Source: Apostichopus japonicus (taxonomy: Eukaryota > Echinodermata > Holothuroidea > Aspidochirotida > Stichopodidae). From it: a DNA stretch of 64,000 nucleotides. Positions within the stretch are counted from its first letter, which is position 1. The number at the start of each line of letters is the position of its first letter. The notes beneath the pieces were generated by a model. The model made no database searches and was not told where the DNA came from. It worked only from the letters and a program-made list of their open reading frames with translations. The stretch lies in contig NC_092564.1 in assembly GCF_037975245.1 (NCBI RefSeq), positions 11,804,484 to 11,868,483 on the forward strand, written 5' to 3'. Shown one piece after another: positions 12,355 through 26,221 of the stretch. Both the position numbers and the translations under genes were made by a program.

Positions 12355-12607
12355 ATTCCGAGAAAAAAAAAACAGTTCTCCTTTCCTCAAACGAGAGATT
12401 GTCTTGTAACGGGAGGAGAGAGAGAGAGTGATGGTCAGGCACAAGTCAAGCTATCCAAACTTGATTGTTTCCATGCTTGGCATGCTTCTCTTCCTTTCAT
12501 CTGACAGTGATTATTAGAAACTCGTTACAAACCGATGTTAATATTTAGTTAGAAGATAATCCGAGACACTATTTACAAGAGGATGCTGCCACCAGCATTC
12601 TTCTCTT

Positions 12608-15600
12608 TTACCAGACAGTGTAGCCTCCATCCGACCCACCGGTCATCCAGTTACCTTCCCTTTGGGTGATATGAAGATTAGCTCCTTGGGAGGCTGCCAT
12701 CTGAGCAGCATTGGGTGCACATCCTGGTGGTGGGGGCTGAAAGATTAGAAAAAGGAAGCAAGTCTAGTGTTTAATAGGCCATTATATGTTTAGGTTCCTT
12801 TTTCTGTTTTAGTACAGTTTTTTGTAAATCTTAAATAGTATTATATCAATCCATTTATATAAAGTAAAAATTCTCATAAAATTAAAAGTTCTGTTTCAAT
12901 TTACAGAACCATTAAAACCAGCAAACTAATAAAATTAATGATAACTTGCATTATAATCAATTGCTAATTAACATTCTCTGGGGTGAGTTGTAGGTATTAG
13001 CACACTATTAACTTTTTTATTTTATATGTCACAGGGCCAAAGAAAATTACCATGCAAAATGGCTCCACTAAGTTAATTTGTGCAAACTAACCATCCCTAT
13101 TTGCAAGTACTGTACTTAGATGGCAGAGTATCAACCACACTTACTCTGTAAACAACTCTGGTAAGCAAGATGTAATGATGGCATGCACTGTTTAACAATC
13201 CAAAGCTAAAATTGATGGCTTTAATACAGTTCAAAGGTTTCTTCTTATCAACAGATGAGACCATCAAACAAAGAAGTGAGAGAACCACATAATGCTGATG
13301 AGACTAGTGTATTTATAGTGCACACTGCTGTGTGTGTTCACTCATTAGTCTCATATAAGCTATTTACAAGGGAACTATGGAAAAAGCAGGAAACCCCTAC
13401 AACGTACTGGCTTAGGGTATTTACAGCAAGAAGCTTGTGAAATTGTTCCCCATGTGTGGGACAATTCCTGATGGGTCAATGACCCATGCTTACAGAGGAT
13501 CATCGAACAATAAATGTGTTTGACATGATAAGCAAACTAGCTATTTTACACTCTGTAAAGCAACCGCAAACAAATTGCTCAGTTTTACCAAACTTACCAA
13601 GTATTTATCACATAAAGATTACAGTAAATCAAAACTAAAACACACTAAATTTTCTTGACTTGTATTATTCAAAATGAATAGTAATTGACAAGTTACAAAC
13701 TACTTCATTCAAATCTCAAACTTTTGTCGCCTCGAGACCTTTTTTCATTATTTTCTTAATCACATGAAATAAGTAAACAATATAGGGAAATGGGTGAACA
13801 ATTTTCAACTTGCAACAATGAAAAGGATGAACAATATGTCACTGCTTTGAAAATGTACCAATTTGTGCAGAGAGTAGAAGCTAATTTCATGGCATATTAT
13901 ATTCACTAAGATTTATCAATCATGTATCATCAGGAGGACAATTAGGACACTGATGATATGGCCTTTCATCCTACTGTAGTCACCAAGGCCTTTGCCATCT
14001 GTAGGCTGAATTTCGTTAAATGTGATCGTCGTTAAGGTCATCAGTATCGCTGGTAAGAAATACGCGCAAAGTTAAAACATGGTTAGTACTGCTCAAATAT
14101 CAAAAATCAAGGTTTTATGATCCTCACAATATGTTTTCCTTGCTGAGTCATTAAATTAGTAAATTGTTCTTGTTTATCTGAGAATGATCTGACAAGTCGG
14201 TCTGTACAGGTAAGTACTTTCGAGCAAGTTTTTGGTAAAATTGCAATATTGTACTATAAATTTTAAATTACATTTCAAATGCCTTTATGAACAATAGCAA
14301 GACAGTTTACCTGCATTCCCTTTCTTTCATATTGATTTTGTGGCTTTAAGAAAAAGAAGCATTTTTAAAAATCTCCATTTGACTGTGCTTTCTACTTTAT
14401 ACATCTGACATGATGATTTTTCTAATGTCTATACTTTACTTAGGAATGCAGCACTACTGCAGACCTGAACAGTATATTCCAGGATGGTGCACCTCTAAAT
14501 ACTCACAGGAACACTTGGTGGTGAAGTGCCATCAAACCTGGCTCCTGCATCAAATCCTCCCTGTACTACATAGGTAGTGTTTGGTCCAGCTGCTGGTAAT
14601 GGTTGCCCTGGGTAGGCACTTACTGCTGGTAATGGTTGCCCTGGGTAGGCACTAGCTGGTAATGGTTGCCCTGGGTAGGCACCAGCTGGAGGGTACCCTG
14701 CTGTTGGAGCAAATGTTGGTGGTGCCTGCCAATGAACGAAAGATAAATCTGAAACTGCATTTCACGTGAACGAAACACATGTTTAACCATATTTCAAAGC
14801 AAGATATGGAGGGCACTTTGATGGAGGATAGGGGGAGGGGGCGGAGGTTACGATGTTGGGTGCTTGGGTATTCTAAAACCAAATTCCCTTGTAGTAGCCA
14901 AACATTCCCTGATGATTTGAAATGAATCCAATCCAGTGCTATCTGCATCTAAGCAGGCTGTTGGAGCTAACAGCTGTGGGTAGATTCTTGAGGTTGTATG
15001 CTAGCACAACATTATTTCCCTTCTTACAGTATAGAACAGTTGCTTTCCCTCTCCCCCACCCCCCCCAACCCCTTTTTGCTCCACACTGTGTTTAGCATGA
15101 TTTAATGGCATGAAATGGCATATATGGTCTGTGTTGTGTGTCCTCATTACTATGGTATCCATACATTCTATATGCTATTTCTATTTTTATACAGTACTTT
15201 GCCTCAATCCCATGCAAGTTAGAAATATATTTCACTTCCTAAAACTATTCAGCAATCAAACAGATTACAATTACACCATTCTTCCTTTCTGACGTAATAC
15301 CTGAAGATTTTTTTCCAATTCATTATTAGTTTTTGGTCTGTTAGTTTCTTTTCATGCAACAACCAGACCAAAGGGTTTTCCAGCTATGACAACTGTCATG
15401 CTCGTTTACACTGGTGTAGGAAGAACAGGAAGATCCCAACCATGATGTTAGAAATTCAATGCAATAAATGAAACACTAGTACAATCATAGTGTGACTAAG
15501 CACACATTACAATTTCTCAAACGGTCCTGTGTGATGGCAGAAACAGGAAATTCCGATAAACACATCCTATTCATGCCGTACGTTTTTCTGGAACATTACT

Positions 15601-18600
15601 TTACCTGTCCTGGTGGGGCGTATGGTGGTGGCGGTGCAGCATAGCCTCCCATTGCACCTGGAGGGGCGGCGCCCGGAGGGGCGGCGCCTGGAGGGGCGGC
15701 ATAGCTTGTGTACGCTTGTTGTGGTACTACAGGTTGAGTTGGGTAACCGCCCGTTTGTTGAGTTGGGTATCCGCCTCCCTGTTGAGTTGGATATGCTTTT
15801 TTCTCTATAAGACGAAAACAAAAGGGGAAAAACAAAATTAGAGCAATTTGCAATAGACATTGTGATAATGGTACTGATGAAATTTTGCCAGTTTTCTTCA
15901 GAAAAGTGTATTGAGGTAGTAAATTTAATTTCAGTAAGTTACTTTCATTACTGAAATTGTATATACAGGTACAGTACTGCGAGAGACTACCAGCATCTTC
16001 TTAAGAGATAATTACAGGCAGATTTTGAGATAGATTTGTCTGGGAATATTTTGTAAACTGGGATTAAACCAGATACTTTTTCACTGACCGTCCAGACGAT
16101 CCAACAGGACAACACATCCGATACAAACCTCCCATATTTCAGAGTTCTGACCTTTGGCATTGTATAGTCTGTGTGTGAGCATGATGGTTTGTACTTATAC
16201 AGTAGAGTACACCTTGTCAATACAAACATAAATTTTCAGAATTTGACATATTTAATCAACATTTCACCACGGATGAGGAAAGAACTACAGTATCATCAGT
16301 TTGTTGTGTTTAGTTGTTTGTGTGTTATGATAACATTTTTTCAAACTACATTGAGGTCTAAATAACATGACGATTGTTAGGTTTGTCACTCAGCTGTCTC
16401 ATGTAACACTGTGGCCTTTGTCACAGCATCGGTCCTTTGTACACATGCACATCCAATTTGAGAACAGAAACAGTTTATGTCCATACAGAAATAAGCAAGC
16501 GGCGGAAACCACAACTGATAAATTCCATGGTATCTTTTACACCCCAAGGCAATAGTTTATTTACATTTGTCAAAGTTTACCCTGGCTTAGCTGTCCTAAC
16601 CCCACCTCTCATGAGGGGCTTGATCAAGCTCGGGCTTGCCCCGTTCCCAAGCACTAAAAGAGTGGAGCAACTTGCCCTCCCCTTGATAGGTTGATCAAGA
16701 GTGAAGCAAGCCCGCATTCGTGGGAACAGGCTTTGTGAGGAGATAGGAGATCTGGGTATGGAAGACAATAGGATACAGATTACAGAAGAGAGTTTCAGAC
16801 AATCAGTTTGAAGCCCATTGTGTATTTAATTCCATAATTTGCAATAGACACTTGTAACAGAGGCTGACATGATAAGGCTGCCATTTATATTTTTGCTTCT
16901 ACAGGTAAAACAGTAGAGGTTCCATACAATAGTCAGTTTGTTTACATTGTTGGCAGCTGGCATCTGAGACAAATATAAGGGTACCAGTAAGTAGTAACCA
17001 TCTTACTTTGCCATTGGCCAAGTCAGTTGTGCCATACACATACAGTATTGGAGAGATACTGCACGAAACTGATACTGTACAGTGTGATGAAGGTGAGAAT
17101 AATTGGAAACAATGTTTCCAGAATTAATGTTGACAAGTTTGAGTAGGAGTATCAACATGTAAAAGGACATTCTAACATACAAAGTGCAAGAGTGCCTATA
17201 CAGACAATGTTGTGAAGTTACACATCAAAATTAACATGGAAAAGTTGAAATCATCATTGAAGCTTTCCTTCAGAGGAACATTTATGCTCTTAGTTAAATT
17301 AAGGTGACAATCATTTTTTAACAGAAAATTCGGAAACATGATATTGATGTTGACAGTAACCCCCTCCCCCTCCCCCTGGCTACCAAGTTGACATCAATGG
17401 TTAGTACCTCCACTTTAGTTTCAAAGGAAGGCATTCTGAGGGTCTCTCAATATTTTTGGTGGTCGTACTTTTCATATGGCCAAGGTTAGAACACCTCATC
17501 CACAAAAAAAAGTGTTCTGACATTCAATCAGGGGACAGCACATGTATGAATACTCCTCAGAAATCAGGGACGCCTGGTCCTCCTAGCATCCTAAAGTTAC
17601 CTTGTACAGTACAATCTTACTATACTATACATGTATACAACTTGGGTTAGCACTAGCATTGAATCAATGATAACAACATACTATACAGTTGAAGCTATGC
17701 TATCTATCATTGCTCTGTGTTGTAGTACAGTCATTTGTACAGCAGACAGGGATAGTAAACCTTCACTAATTCAACAACCCACAAAGAAAGGAAAATTAAA
17801 TTCTGAGTGAATGAAGCTATTGTGCTTTGAGCTACCATATGGACTACCAGGCAAACATACATAAATGAAATAGAAACACTTCTTTATTATTCTGGTGGAT
17901 ATGAAAGAAATTTGAAAACTGAAAGCTCAACAACTCTCCTTGCACTACTGATTTCAACTTTCAGTCCATTACTGATTTAGGTAAAGAGGACATGTTGTGA
18001 CACCCCAGTTATTGACTGCAATCATCATGTTGAAATTCACGGTGATATATCTTAAATAACTGACAAAAAAGAATCAGAACTTTCAACTTTGGTTTGACAC
18101 GTTATCTGAATTTTGATGATTCTTCACAGTTCAGGTTAACAAGTATGACAGTAATACACGTATAAGCTTTAAGAGCTTACAGCTACTGTACAGTAACTGT
18201 ACACTACATACCTAAATGAGAAACAGCTACAGAATGTTGCTCTAAAAGAAGAAGAAGAAGCTATCTATTTATTTAAAATAGTTAAAAATGTCATGTACAT
18301 GGCAACCAATAAATGGTTGGAAGCATTAACAGTATATAATAAACAGTACTTAGATTATAATACTCACTCTAAACTGGTTAGAGATATACTGTACAGGGAA
18401 GAATTAAGTGCTCACATTTTGCTGTTTTATGAAAAATTTCTATTTTCTCATAGAATACTAAAAATATTACGGTTCAGTGTGCAAAACCTGATTCTGTACA
18501 TATATATTTTATGGAGCAATAGAAGTCTGTTTTCCATAGCATTTTGCAATGTGATACCGGATCTCCCTGTGTTGTACTTTGACAAGTAAAGGACAAAATA

Positions 18601-21600
18601 CAGTAGTATATAGATTACTACAAAACACAACAAAAGGCCCTACTATACACTGTACAGGACCCCACAACCAAATAATTAACAAGATTGCAATCCATGGAGT
18701 TGCAAATCTCATCTGCTCCATGGATGACCAGTAAAGTTGTTTCCATTGCTTGCCGGGTGACTTTACTTACAAAGTACAAGCAGGTACTCCCTTATTCTAG
18801 TTTGACTTACTGTAAGTATCCTTCATTCATTCAGATAAAGGACACTTTACACGTCATAGTTTTGAATCTGTTAATACACTGAGCACTTCCCATTCTTGTA
18901 AGAGGTGAAACAAGTTGTTTACTGTTTTGTAATACCCATGGGCTATTATCTTGAAAGGTTTTTCTAAAAAACGAAACTGACAAATCATGCAACCATACAA
19001 CCTGTAATACTTTAGAAGCTATTTGTATGTCATATTGTACTCTCTATACTGTACATAAGGAAGGAAATCAACACACATGCTTATGCAATTATTTACAGTT
19101 ATTGTCGTGTGTGAGGTTCAATGGATATGAATGGTGAAACCTTCAAGGGAATTAAACAGATTTATTTGAAACGAATAACAAAAAGGATTTTTTTTTTCTT
19201 CCAGCAAAGGAACGTTTTATCCCACTCAGGCCTTAAAAGTTAAGATATTTAATGGCCAAATGTAAATGCAAGTGGGTTTTGACATTTACTAGTAATAGAA
19301 TATATGGGCACTTGCATTTTTCTGTCTGTAGATATTAAGATCATAAGCATCAATATCAATACCATTTGCATGATAAGTACAATACTGCAGTGCAGCTCAA
19401 GAATAATGCAAGTGAGAATATATGATTCTTAGCATGTAGATTTTTGAAGCACAAGTTTGCATTTGTTAGCAAACTTGTGGCTAAAACCTGGGAAAATATT
19501 TTGTGTGTCACTGTAACTGAGACTGGGAACAGTCTTTTATACTTGATTTCACTAAGTGCAGCATACATGAACAGTACAGAATGTCTGTCCCTCCAACCAA
19601 TTCAGATAAAACATACAATTTGCATGCCCATTAAATCCCATGCCTTTTTACATGTACAGTATCTATATCATGGTAATGTTGTGCAGTCCAAGTACTGTAG
19701 TAAACTCTCAATCATTTGAAAATAGTTTATACTCCAAGATGCCCAAAATAGAATTGTTTCCAAGCTTTAATATACTTACAAATCGATTCCAAATTTTCTC
19801 GGCATTCACAGTACTGTAGGCTATAAAATGTCACAGAGTTGTACAGTGGTACACGCCTAGAAATTCCAAAACTTACTGGTTTGGAGTGACAAGCTTACCT
19901 GTCTCCCCACATCCTTTATCACTCTTGTTCTACCATGCCTTGAATGAACTGGTTACCTTTTAACAGTGCGCCCACCCTTTCTACAACCGGCCCCTCCAGG
20001 CAATGTCCTTCCTTCTCATTCTACTACCTAAAGGTCCTACATCGTTCATATTTTGGGTGGATTATTTTTCGGCTTAATTAGATCAGAATGGTTCCAATAG
20101 GATCTTTGTTTGCCTTCATGGGAAACAGGACTCACAGGAGCACCCTTTTTTTTGGCCAGGGGAGGGTATTTGAGACTGTTTAGGGAGCAGTTTCCACCAC
20201 ATTCATTTTCATAGTTTTCAGTACGGGTAGCAGTTCTGCGAATTGCTTTATGTTAATTTTCCCGCCCATTTTCCCTCCATATATAGCATGTTATAGTTCA
20301 CTGTTATTGCATGTAGACTATGTAGTTTTATTTTTCTGTCTTCTCTACTTGCCTTTGGTTAAATCAAGGAGTTTTAGCTAACATATATTGTGAGATGAAA
20401 AATCCTTTTCAGTTTAAGAGATGTGAGCTTCCCACTATTCATAAATTGTCGAAACTTATAACATTTTGTGATTAAAACAATGATTCAAATATATGTGATA
20501 TTCTTAGAAACAATCCAACGACAACTTCCTACCATGAGCGCTTCTTGTCAAAATGTGTCAACAAGGTCTAATGTTATGTTATGTTTATTTAAGTGCACAT
20601 ATGATAGCCTATAGCACAAACTTCGCTCTCTATACAGGGAACAGAAATTTAGTTGCAATTAAACATTATACTTTGTGTTTGGTGAGCACAATAGATCTAT
20701 GCAAGAATGTTTATGCACAATGGTAAGGGATAATTAATTAGCCAATCCAATCACAGGAATTTTGGAAATGCCCCATTGACTATTTATAGCATGAAAATCA
20801 CTGTAATAGAAATGTTGTGAACTCTGTCCTTTGCGGTTAATTGTTATGATTTATTTGTTTTTAAACAAATTCAATCATCTGTACAAAGGATTGGAAGAAA
20901 TTTTGGCTCTTTTTAGAAGTTGTGGTTTTTGAAAAGAAAGAAGGAAATATATTCATTCAAAAACGTGTTCATTATGTTTTGTTAAGGCCAAGCTGTGAGT
21001 GTGTGCGCTTGGGGTGTGTGTGTGTGTACTTGGGGTTTGTTTCCCGTGAAAAAGTGTGCGTTCGCTGGACACAAGCAATTTAAAGATTTGCATCTCTGGC
21101 TAAAATATTACATCCCAGACTCAGAATCCTTGCGTTCATAACAATGCTGAGCATGTGATTTAGCAACATTGGCATTGTTACCTGCATTATAAATATTACC
21201 ATGCATACACTAATACTGTAGAAGACTTTTTAATTTAATGCTATAATCCAGCCAATCCTATAAAGTATCGACCTATATTAACCATTCATCAAGTTGGATA
21301 GTATACATGTACTATATTAATGACTATCTTAGAAGCCATGCAGATGACAACGATTGTAGCTACAGTATGTGCACAGTTGAATCCGAGTTTATCTCTCACA
21401 CATGGTTACTGATAAATGTTTACAGAACAAGGACATAACTGTTTCTTATTCCTAGGTAGTCGATGAATAAAAATCTGGAATTACACACAGCGATCAACTC
21501 TTAGCTTTTTGTCAATAACAACAAGAAGGTTTAATATGCAACAACCATGGTTACAACTTAGGTTGAGTCTAAAGCTATTTAAAACATCAGTCTGTGTATC

Positions 21601-24600
21601 TTTGCAAAGTCAGGTCAACTGTAGGACTCTTGTTTTTACTTGTTCACCATGTGTAACTGTGATGTAAACTTTACCATTCGAGCCAACTCTTTAGTACTTA
21701 GTTTGTATATGAGACAGGTTTCAAAGTCGTACTGTAGGATCCTCCACTCAAAACAGAGAGGACAAAATTGTGACAAATTATTGGAGCAACTATCTTTATA
21801 CAGGGCCACTTCAGTGGCCCTACTGTATCCTTCAGTAGCATCCAGATAAGTGGATGTCAGGACTGGCCCCTGAGTCAACTCATTAAGGATTCTACCTTAA
21901 GTCATTACAGTGGATCTTAATAGTACTTTATTTCTGAGCTAGACTTTATTGCCATGATATCCCAAGTCCTAGGCTTCCTATTTAGAAGAAAATTGAAATA
22001 GATGTGACAACCCTATAAATGTTACAAACTTACAAGACTACTTTACTGAAGTGGATGCATAGATGTTCTGATGTGGAGTTAGGGCAGTCTAGGTCCAAGA
22101 ATTCAATTTGAGATCGACCCAACATTGTGCTTAATTGTAATATTTCCTCCATATAATTATTCAAAGAATCTTATTCAAATTTAAGACCAATATCCTGAAA
22201 TGGGTGCACAGATGCAGAGTGGTGACAAATCAGACTAATTAAACCTGGGATGGATGCGGGCATGTTTGAATGCGAAGTGAAGAAAAGATCAGATAAAAAA
22301 AAAACAATCTGCTGGAGAGTTTTCTATCAAAGTGTATATTTAAAAGGATTTGTCTGGTAGCCCTTAGAAGTTACGTTAAAATAAGATAAAACAATTTTCC
22401 AAACATGTTTTCAAAGTACTGAGAACGCTAATATTGCGTTTGACAGAGAAACAATTTTTTAACCGTTTAGGATGGCTATTTCAAATATACTTTTAACTGT
22501 AGCAAACGTGACATGATCTGACATCATCTGGGCAAATGCAGATTGCGGCATAACCCACGCTGCATACAGTTTAGGGCTGTAACGGTTAAACGGTTAACCG
22601 GTTAACCGACCGAACGGCCGGATAAACGTCCGCCGTAATCGTATAAGTTTAACCGTTTTTGTAATGCCAATTACGCAGTCGCAACGGCGCGTCTTCACGT
22701 CACTTTATTCCCGAAATAGACCGCAACATTTGCTTGCCGAAAATCACGTAACAATTGCAAACTTTATCACGTATCCATACAAAAGATTTTTAAGATTGGC
22801 GGTACGATTGAAGGGATTACCAAGCGGTATGCGGCCCGTGAAGCGCCTATTGTTACCCCGTTCGACAACGTGGCGAGTCTGCATCTAATCCTTTCAAATT
22901 TATATTGTATTTAAGCAGTAAACGTTTTCTTTATTATGATGTAATTTCAGTTCAGTGTTCCCTCTAAGGTGCGGGATTCCATTCAACAGACTCAGTAATC
23001 CCACAAAGAAAACATTTGTCTGCTGGAAATCCCCGCATGGTTTTCTTGCATTCGCGATAAGTTTATACTCAATGCACAACGTATACACTTGACTGTAAAA
23101 AAACTCTGAAAATCAGTAGAGAAATAACCAATTGTGTACGAAAAGTAAGTTGGTACACCTTTCAAATTTTACGAAAGATCGAGCAAAAACTTTCGAAAAA
23201 TTCACGCGAAACTGGCATATCGTGCTAAATGCAACTGTCATGTAAACAAGGCTCTAGTGCACCCAATTATGAATACAACGTAAGAACACACCTGGTGTTA
23301 AGCGGCGAAAAAGTATTTTCTAAAATTTCCAAAATTACGGAGAAAATAATATCCTACCATAGTTTAGTGTATAGCAAATAGCCTAACCACCTCGTCGGTT
23401 ACGGATCTCACGTAACGACAAAAACACAGCTAATTGTATATTGCGAAGTTTACGTTTTCTACAAGAACATGGAAACAATATTAAGCATTTAGATAATAAT
23501 GCCAAGTGGCCTTAAACATGTGATTACAAGGTTTACTTTCATGTTTCATGTGGAATATATTGTCTTGTTCATGCGGAGGAGTCACTTGCCTGTTTTACTT
23601 ACCTAGCTGTTACGGGGATCATATTTTACTTACTTTTCTTAAACGTCTAAGATAATAATTCTCATAACTTAACCGAACCTTTACTGACTGACCTTATTAA
23701 TTCTAGACCATGAAACGTTCCTTGGCAACATGCCAAAAAAATTGTTAACAACAGGTGTTAGACAGGGGATGAGCTCACAGTTGTTTGGCAAGGTAACTTG
23801 GAAAATGTAGCCTACCGTAGTTGTAGTATAGTGCAAGCTATTGTTAGGCAGTCTAGGAATGGGGCTTTGCCGAACGTTGTTTCATAAAATCGCATGTTTT
23901 TTTAAGTTAAACTTTTTAATGATTGTAAGACAGATAGATCTCTTTTCATTCTATAACAAAATGTGGCTACTCTAACTTGTCATTTCAAAATTTTCATCAG
24001 TTTCGTGACAATTTAAATTAAAAAAGTTGTCAGTATTTTGCATCCACAGCTGCGAATATTTTATCGCCAGACGCGCCAAATTTTCCGAGGCGTTAACCCC
24101 TGGACCCCCACAAGGGGTTCCACCACATGACCCCACCGGGGGACTACCCCACGCCATTATGCTACGTGTGCTAATTGTGTTTGCTGCGCGAACTCCGGCG
24201 GGAAATCGACAGGGTGTTCGCGGGAAATTTTACAATGTTTTCCACACTTCCCCCCTACCCTCTGCCTACCCCGCCACAATGCACAAATTCAATATATCTG
24301 TGACCCATTGTTGTACTTGTAATTGCGTAGGCCTAGCCCTACTACCGTACACTTCTGTAGTAATCGCTTCCTAACAACCGACTTTCCTAACCTTGGCCTA
24401 GCTAGTGAAAGCCTTGTAGTCTAACACTCCATATGATCGCGAACTTCAATACACAATGCCAATATTAAGTAGGCCTAGTAATATTAGGCTTATAACTGCC
24501 ATACAATGCCTGCGCTATTACAGTAGGGGCTACGCAATTAACGAAGAAATATTTGCTTCAAATATCTCTGTAACAGTTACCGATGAACTGAAAGAGAAAC

Positions 24601-26221
24601 AAAAATCTGTTTAAAACTTTATGAAAACGCGCGATTCGTCTTTTTCAATGCAACGATCGTCAAAACTAAGCAAATACAACCAAATTCTTGACATACGCGT
24701 TACGGAAAAACGATACTTGCAGCGCTAATTTGAGAATGTACTTCCGCATCAAAGTGATGGCGCTCTTTCGGAATTATAATCTGAGCTATATAACTCTGAT
24801 TTTCGGCTCTTGTTTTGAGGCAACAACACGGGTTACGTTTAAACGTTAACCGTTCGGTTAATAGAAACGGTTAACCGGTTAGTGAATTAACCGGAATGAC
24901 ACAGCCCTAATACAGTTCCTACAGTAGTCACAACAAAAACCGTGTTAGAACACAGATTAATTCCTTCCTTGTATTTCGGTGAAATTTCTTATAAAGGAGA
25001 TACGTTTTAAATCGTTAAGCCATCATATGTAGTGCATCAGTGATTTCTTGGTTGTTGTGTCACACAAGATAAGTTTGAACAGCAGACAATTCGTTGTTTC
25101 CAGTAGTTTCTATAGTTTGACTGTTAACTTAAATGTGTACCTGATATTAAATGAGGACTAGTGTAATGACTACGCTACCAAATATTAATTTCGTCAGCAA
25201 GAACTGGATTTAGGCAACCTGCACCCAACTCTTAGGCCTTAGTAAAGACTGGTCTAGTTAGGCTGAACTTTGTTGGTTTCAGTTGTTTTCCGCACATGTT
25301 ACTTTCCGCACATTACTTTCCGCTGAAAAAATTCATGTGCGGAAAACAACTTTTTTTTCCACTTACCACACTATATTTTCCCTCAAAGATACCAAATTCA
25401 GGCAGGATGATGAAAATAACATGAGAAAGTATCAAAGAACGTCGATAAACAATGGTAGCGAAAATCACTCTCGGTTTGCTCTGTAATTTAGTTCTATCCA
25501 TGTCCCAGGCATGCTAAAAGGTCTTTAGTCAAAGCAATAGAAGAAAGCAAAAATGTCCTTACACAGTGTAGTGTAGGCCTACTTTGTTATTCTGGCTTGT
25601 ATAGCCTATAGGACTAGCCTAGAAAAAATCAGTCATAACATTAACAGTGCCTCAAAATACAAGATTGATGTCTTTTTTCTTTAGTTTGGGTACTAACTAG
25701 GTGTGATGAACCCGCAGTGAGGTTGAAAAGAACTGAACAGTTTAACGTGCAATCTCAAGTTGACTTTATTTGTAACACACACTCGCTGTATACACGTTCA
25801 GCATAACAAACACGATAGATTCCTTGATTTGCATGCATTAAATGAGTATTAAGATATCACAGTTTTCACACTAGGTCCTATCAAATTTTAGCTGTTTCAA
25901 GAAGGTTGTGACTTGTGAAGCCTTGATAAAGGATATATATGTTCGAAAAAGTTGTTATAATTTTCCTTTCAAATACGGCGTCTATCAAGTCCACCCTATG
26001 TATACCTTATTGTTCATACGCCTAAGTTATACCTATGATAGGCTTACCGTAACATTCAGCCCAACACTCTGGCGCTAACTTAGGCTAAGCCTAAAATACC
26101 CTAACATTCGTAAACGTTATTGTACTGGTACTAGGCCTAGGAATGCATTTATGTTACTTGTTAGCCTCCATCAAGTTAGTTTACCTGAAGAATCATCTTT
26201 CTTCTTCCCAAAGAGAGGCAT
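12608..26221 (-). CDS. DAZAP2: DAZ-associated protein 2 homologue, complete, four exons
   Basis: Minus-strand exons are 26221-26185, 15804-15605, 14725-14507 and 12736-12608 (TAA). All have GT/AG borders and compatible phases, giving 194 residues; vertebrate DAZAP2 is about 168. The diagnostic evidence is the C-terminus: GGFDAGARF, then PPPPGCAPNAAQ, QGANLHITQREGNW and the terminal GGSDGGYTVW match the DAZAP2 signature almost block for block. The N-terminal half is a Gly/Pro/Tyr/Gln-rich low-complexity segment with YPTQ repeats and a PPPPY motif, the PPxY ligand of WW domains. DAZAP2 is a small soluble adaptor in nucleus and cytoplasm that binds ubiquitin ligases and transcription regulators; that role is family knowledge. 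The first exon codes for MPLFGKKKDDSS, unlike the vertebrate start. It is chosen because its phase fits, but it lies 10.4 kb from the next exon and is the least certain part. The gene is head-to-head with AGMO. Confidence 0.92.
12737..14506 (-). other. DAZAP2 intron 3
   Basis: AT-rich intron with no recognised element. It separates the exon ending in SPPSVP from the one beginning PPPPGC. Confidence 0.7.
14591..14690 (-). repeat. In-frame coding minisatellite in DAZAP2 exon 3
   Basis: Three nearly identical 30-33 bp copies encode successive AYPGQPLPA-type units separated by one to three residues. Near-identity of the DNA, not only of the protein, indicates recent in-frame expansion. It partly accounts for this protein being longer than its vertebrate counterparts. 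Confidence 0.9.
15805..22571 (-). other. DAZAP2 intron 1, 3' two-thirds
   Basis: No coding exon was recognised. The stretch is unusually rich in words built from TACAGTA, TACTGTA and CTGTACAG, including a perfect 12 bp palindrome TACTGTACAGTA at 18184-18195. A GC-richer segment at 16580-16740 contains an imperfect inverted repeat around TTGATCAAG. A short GT run lies near 21010. Confidence 0.6.
22572..24909. mobile_element. hAT-type DNA transposon with perfect 8 bp target-site duplication
   Basis: The element is 2338 bp and both ends read inward as TAGGGCTGT. It is flanked on both sides by the identical octamer ATACAGTT (22564-22571 and 24910-24917). Eight-base duplications and TAGGG/CAGGG ends are hallmarks of the hAT superfamily. 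Inside each end are several copies of the palindromic word GGTTAACCGG and of CCGAACGG, typical subterminal transposase-binding repeats. The GC content and word use differ from the surrounding intron. No transposase open frame or recognisable remnant is visible on either strand, so the element is probably non-autonomous. A CAGTGTTCCCTCTAAGG sequence at about 22955 resembles another hAT end and may be a nested fragment. Confidence 0.85.
24918..26184 (-). other. DAZAP2 intron 1, 5' part
   Basis: No coding sequence was recognised. Near 25285-25345 the decamer TTCCGCACAT and its relatives recur several times, once inverted, as a short clustered repeat. The palindromic word TAGGCCTA and close variants occur several times. 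Confidence 0.5.

Noticed and set aside
22664-24374. Open frames inside the hAT element (22664-22888, 24027-24374), considered as transposase
   Set aside because: Short, with no hAT dimerisation or zinc-finger pattern that I can recognise; a profile search would decide.
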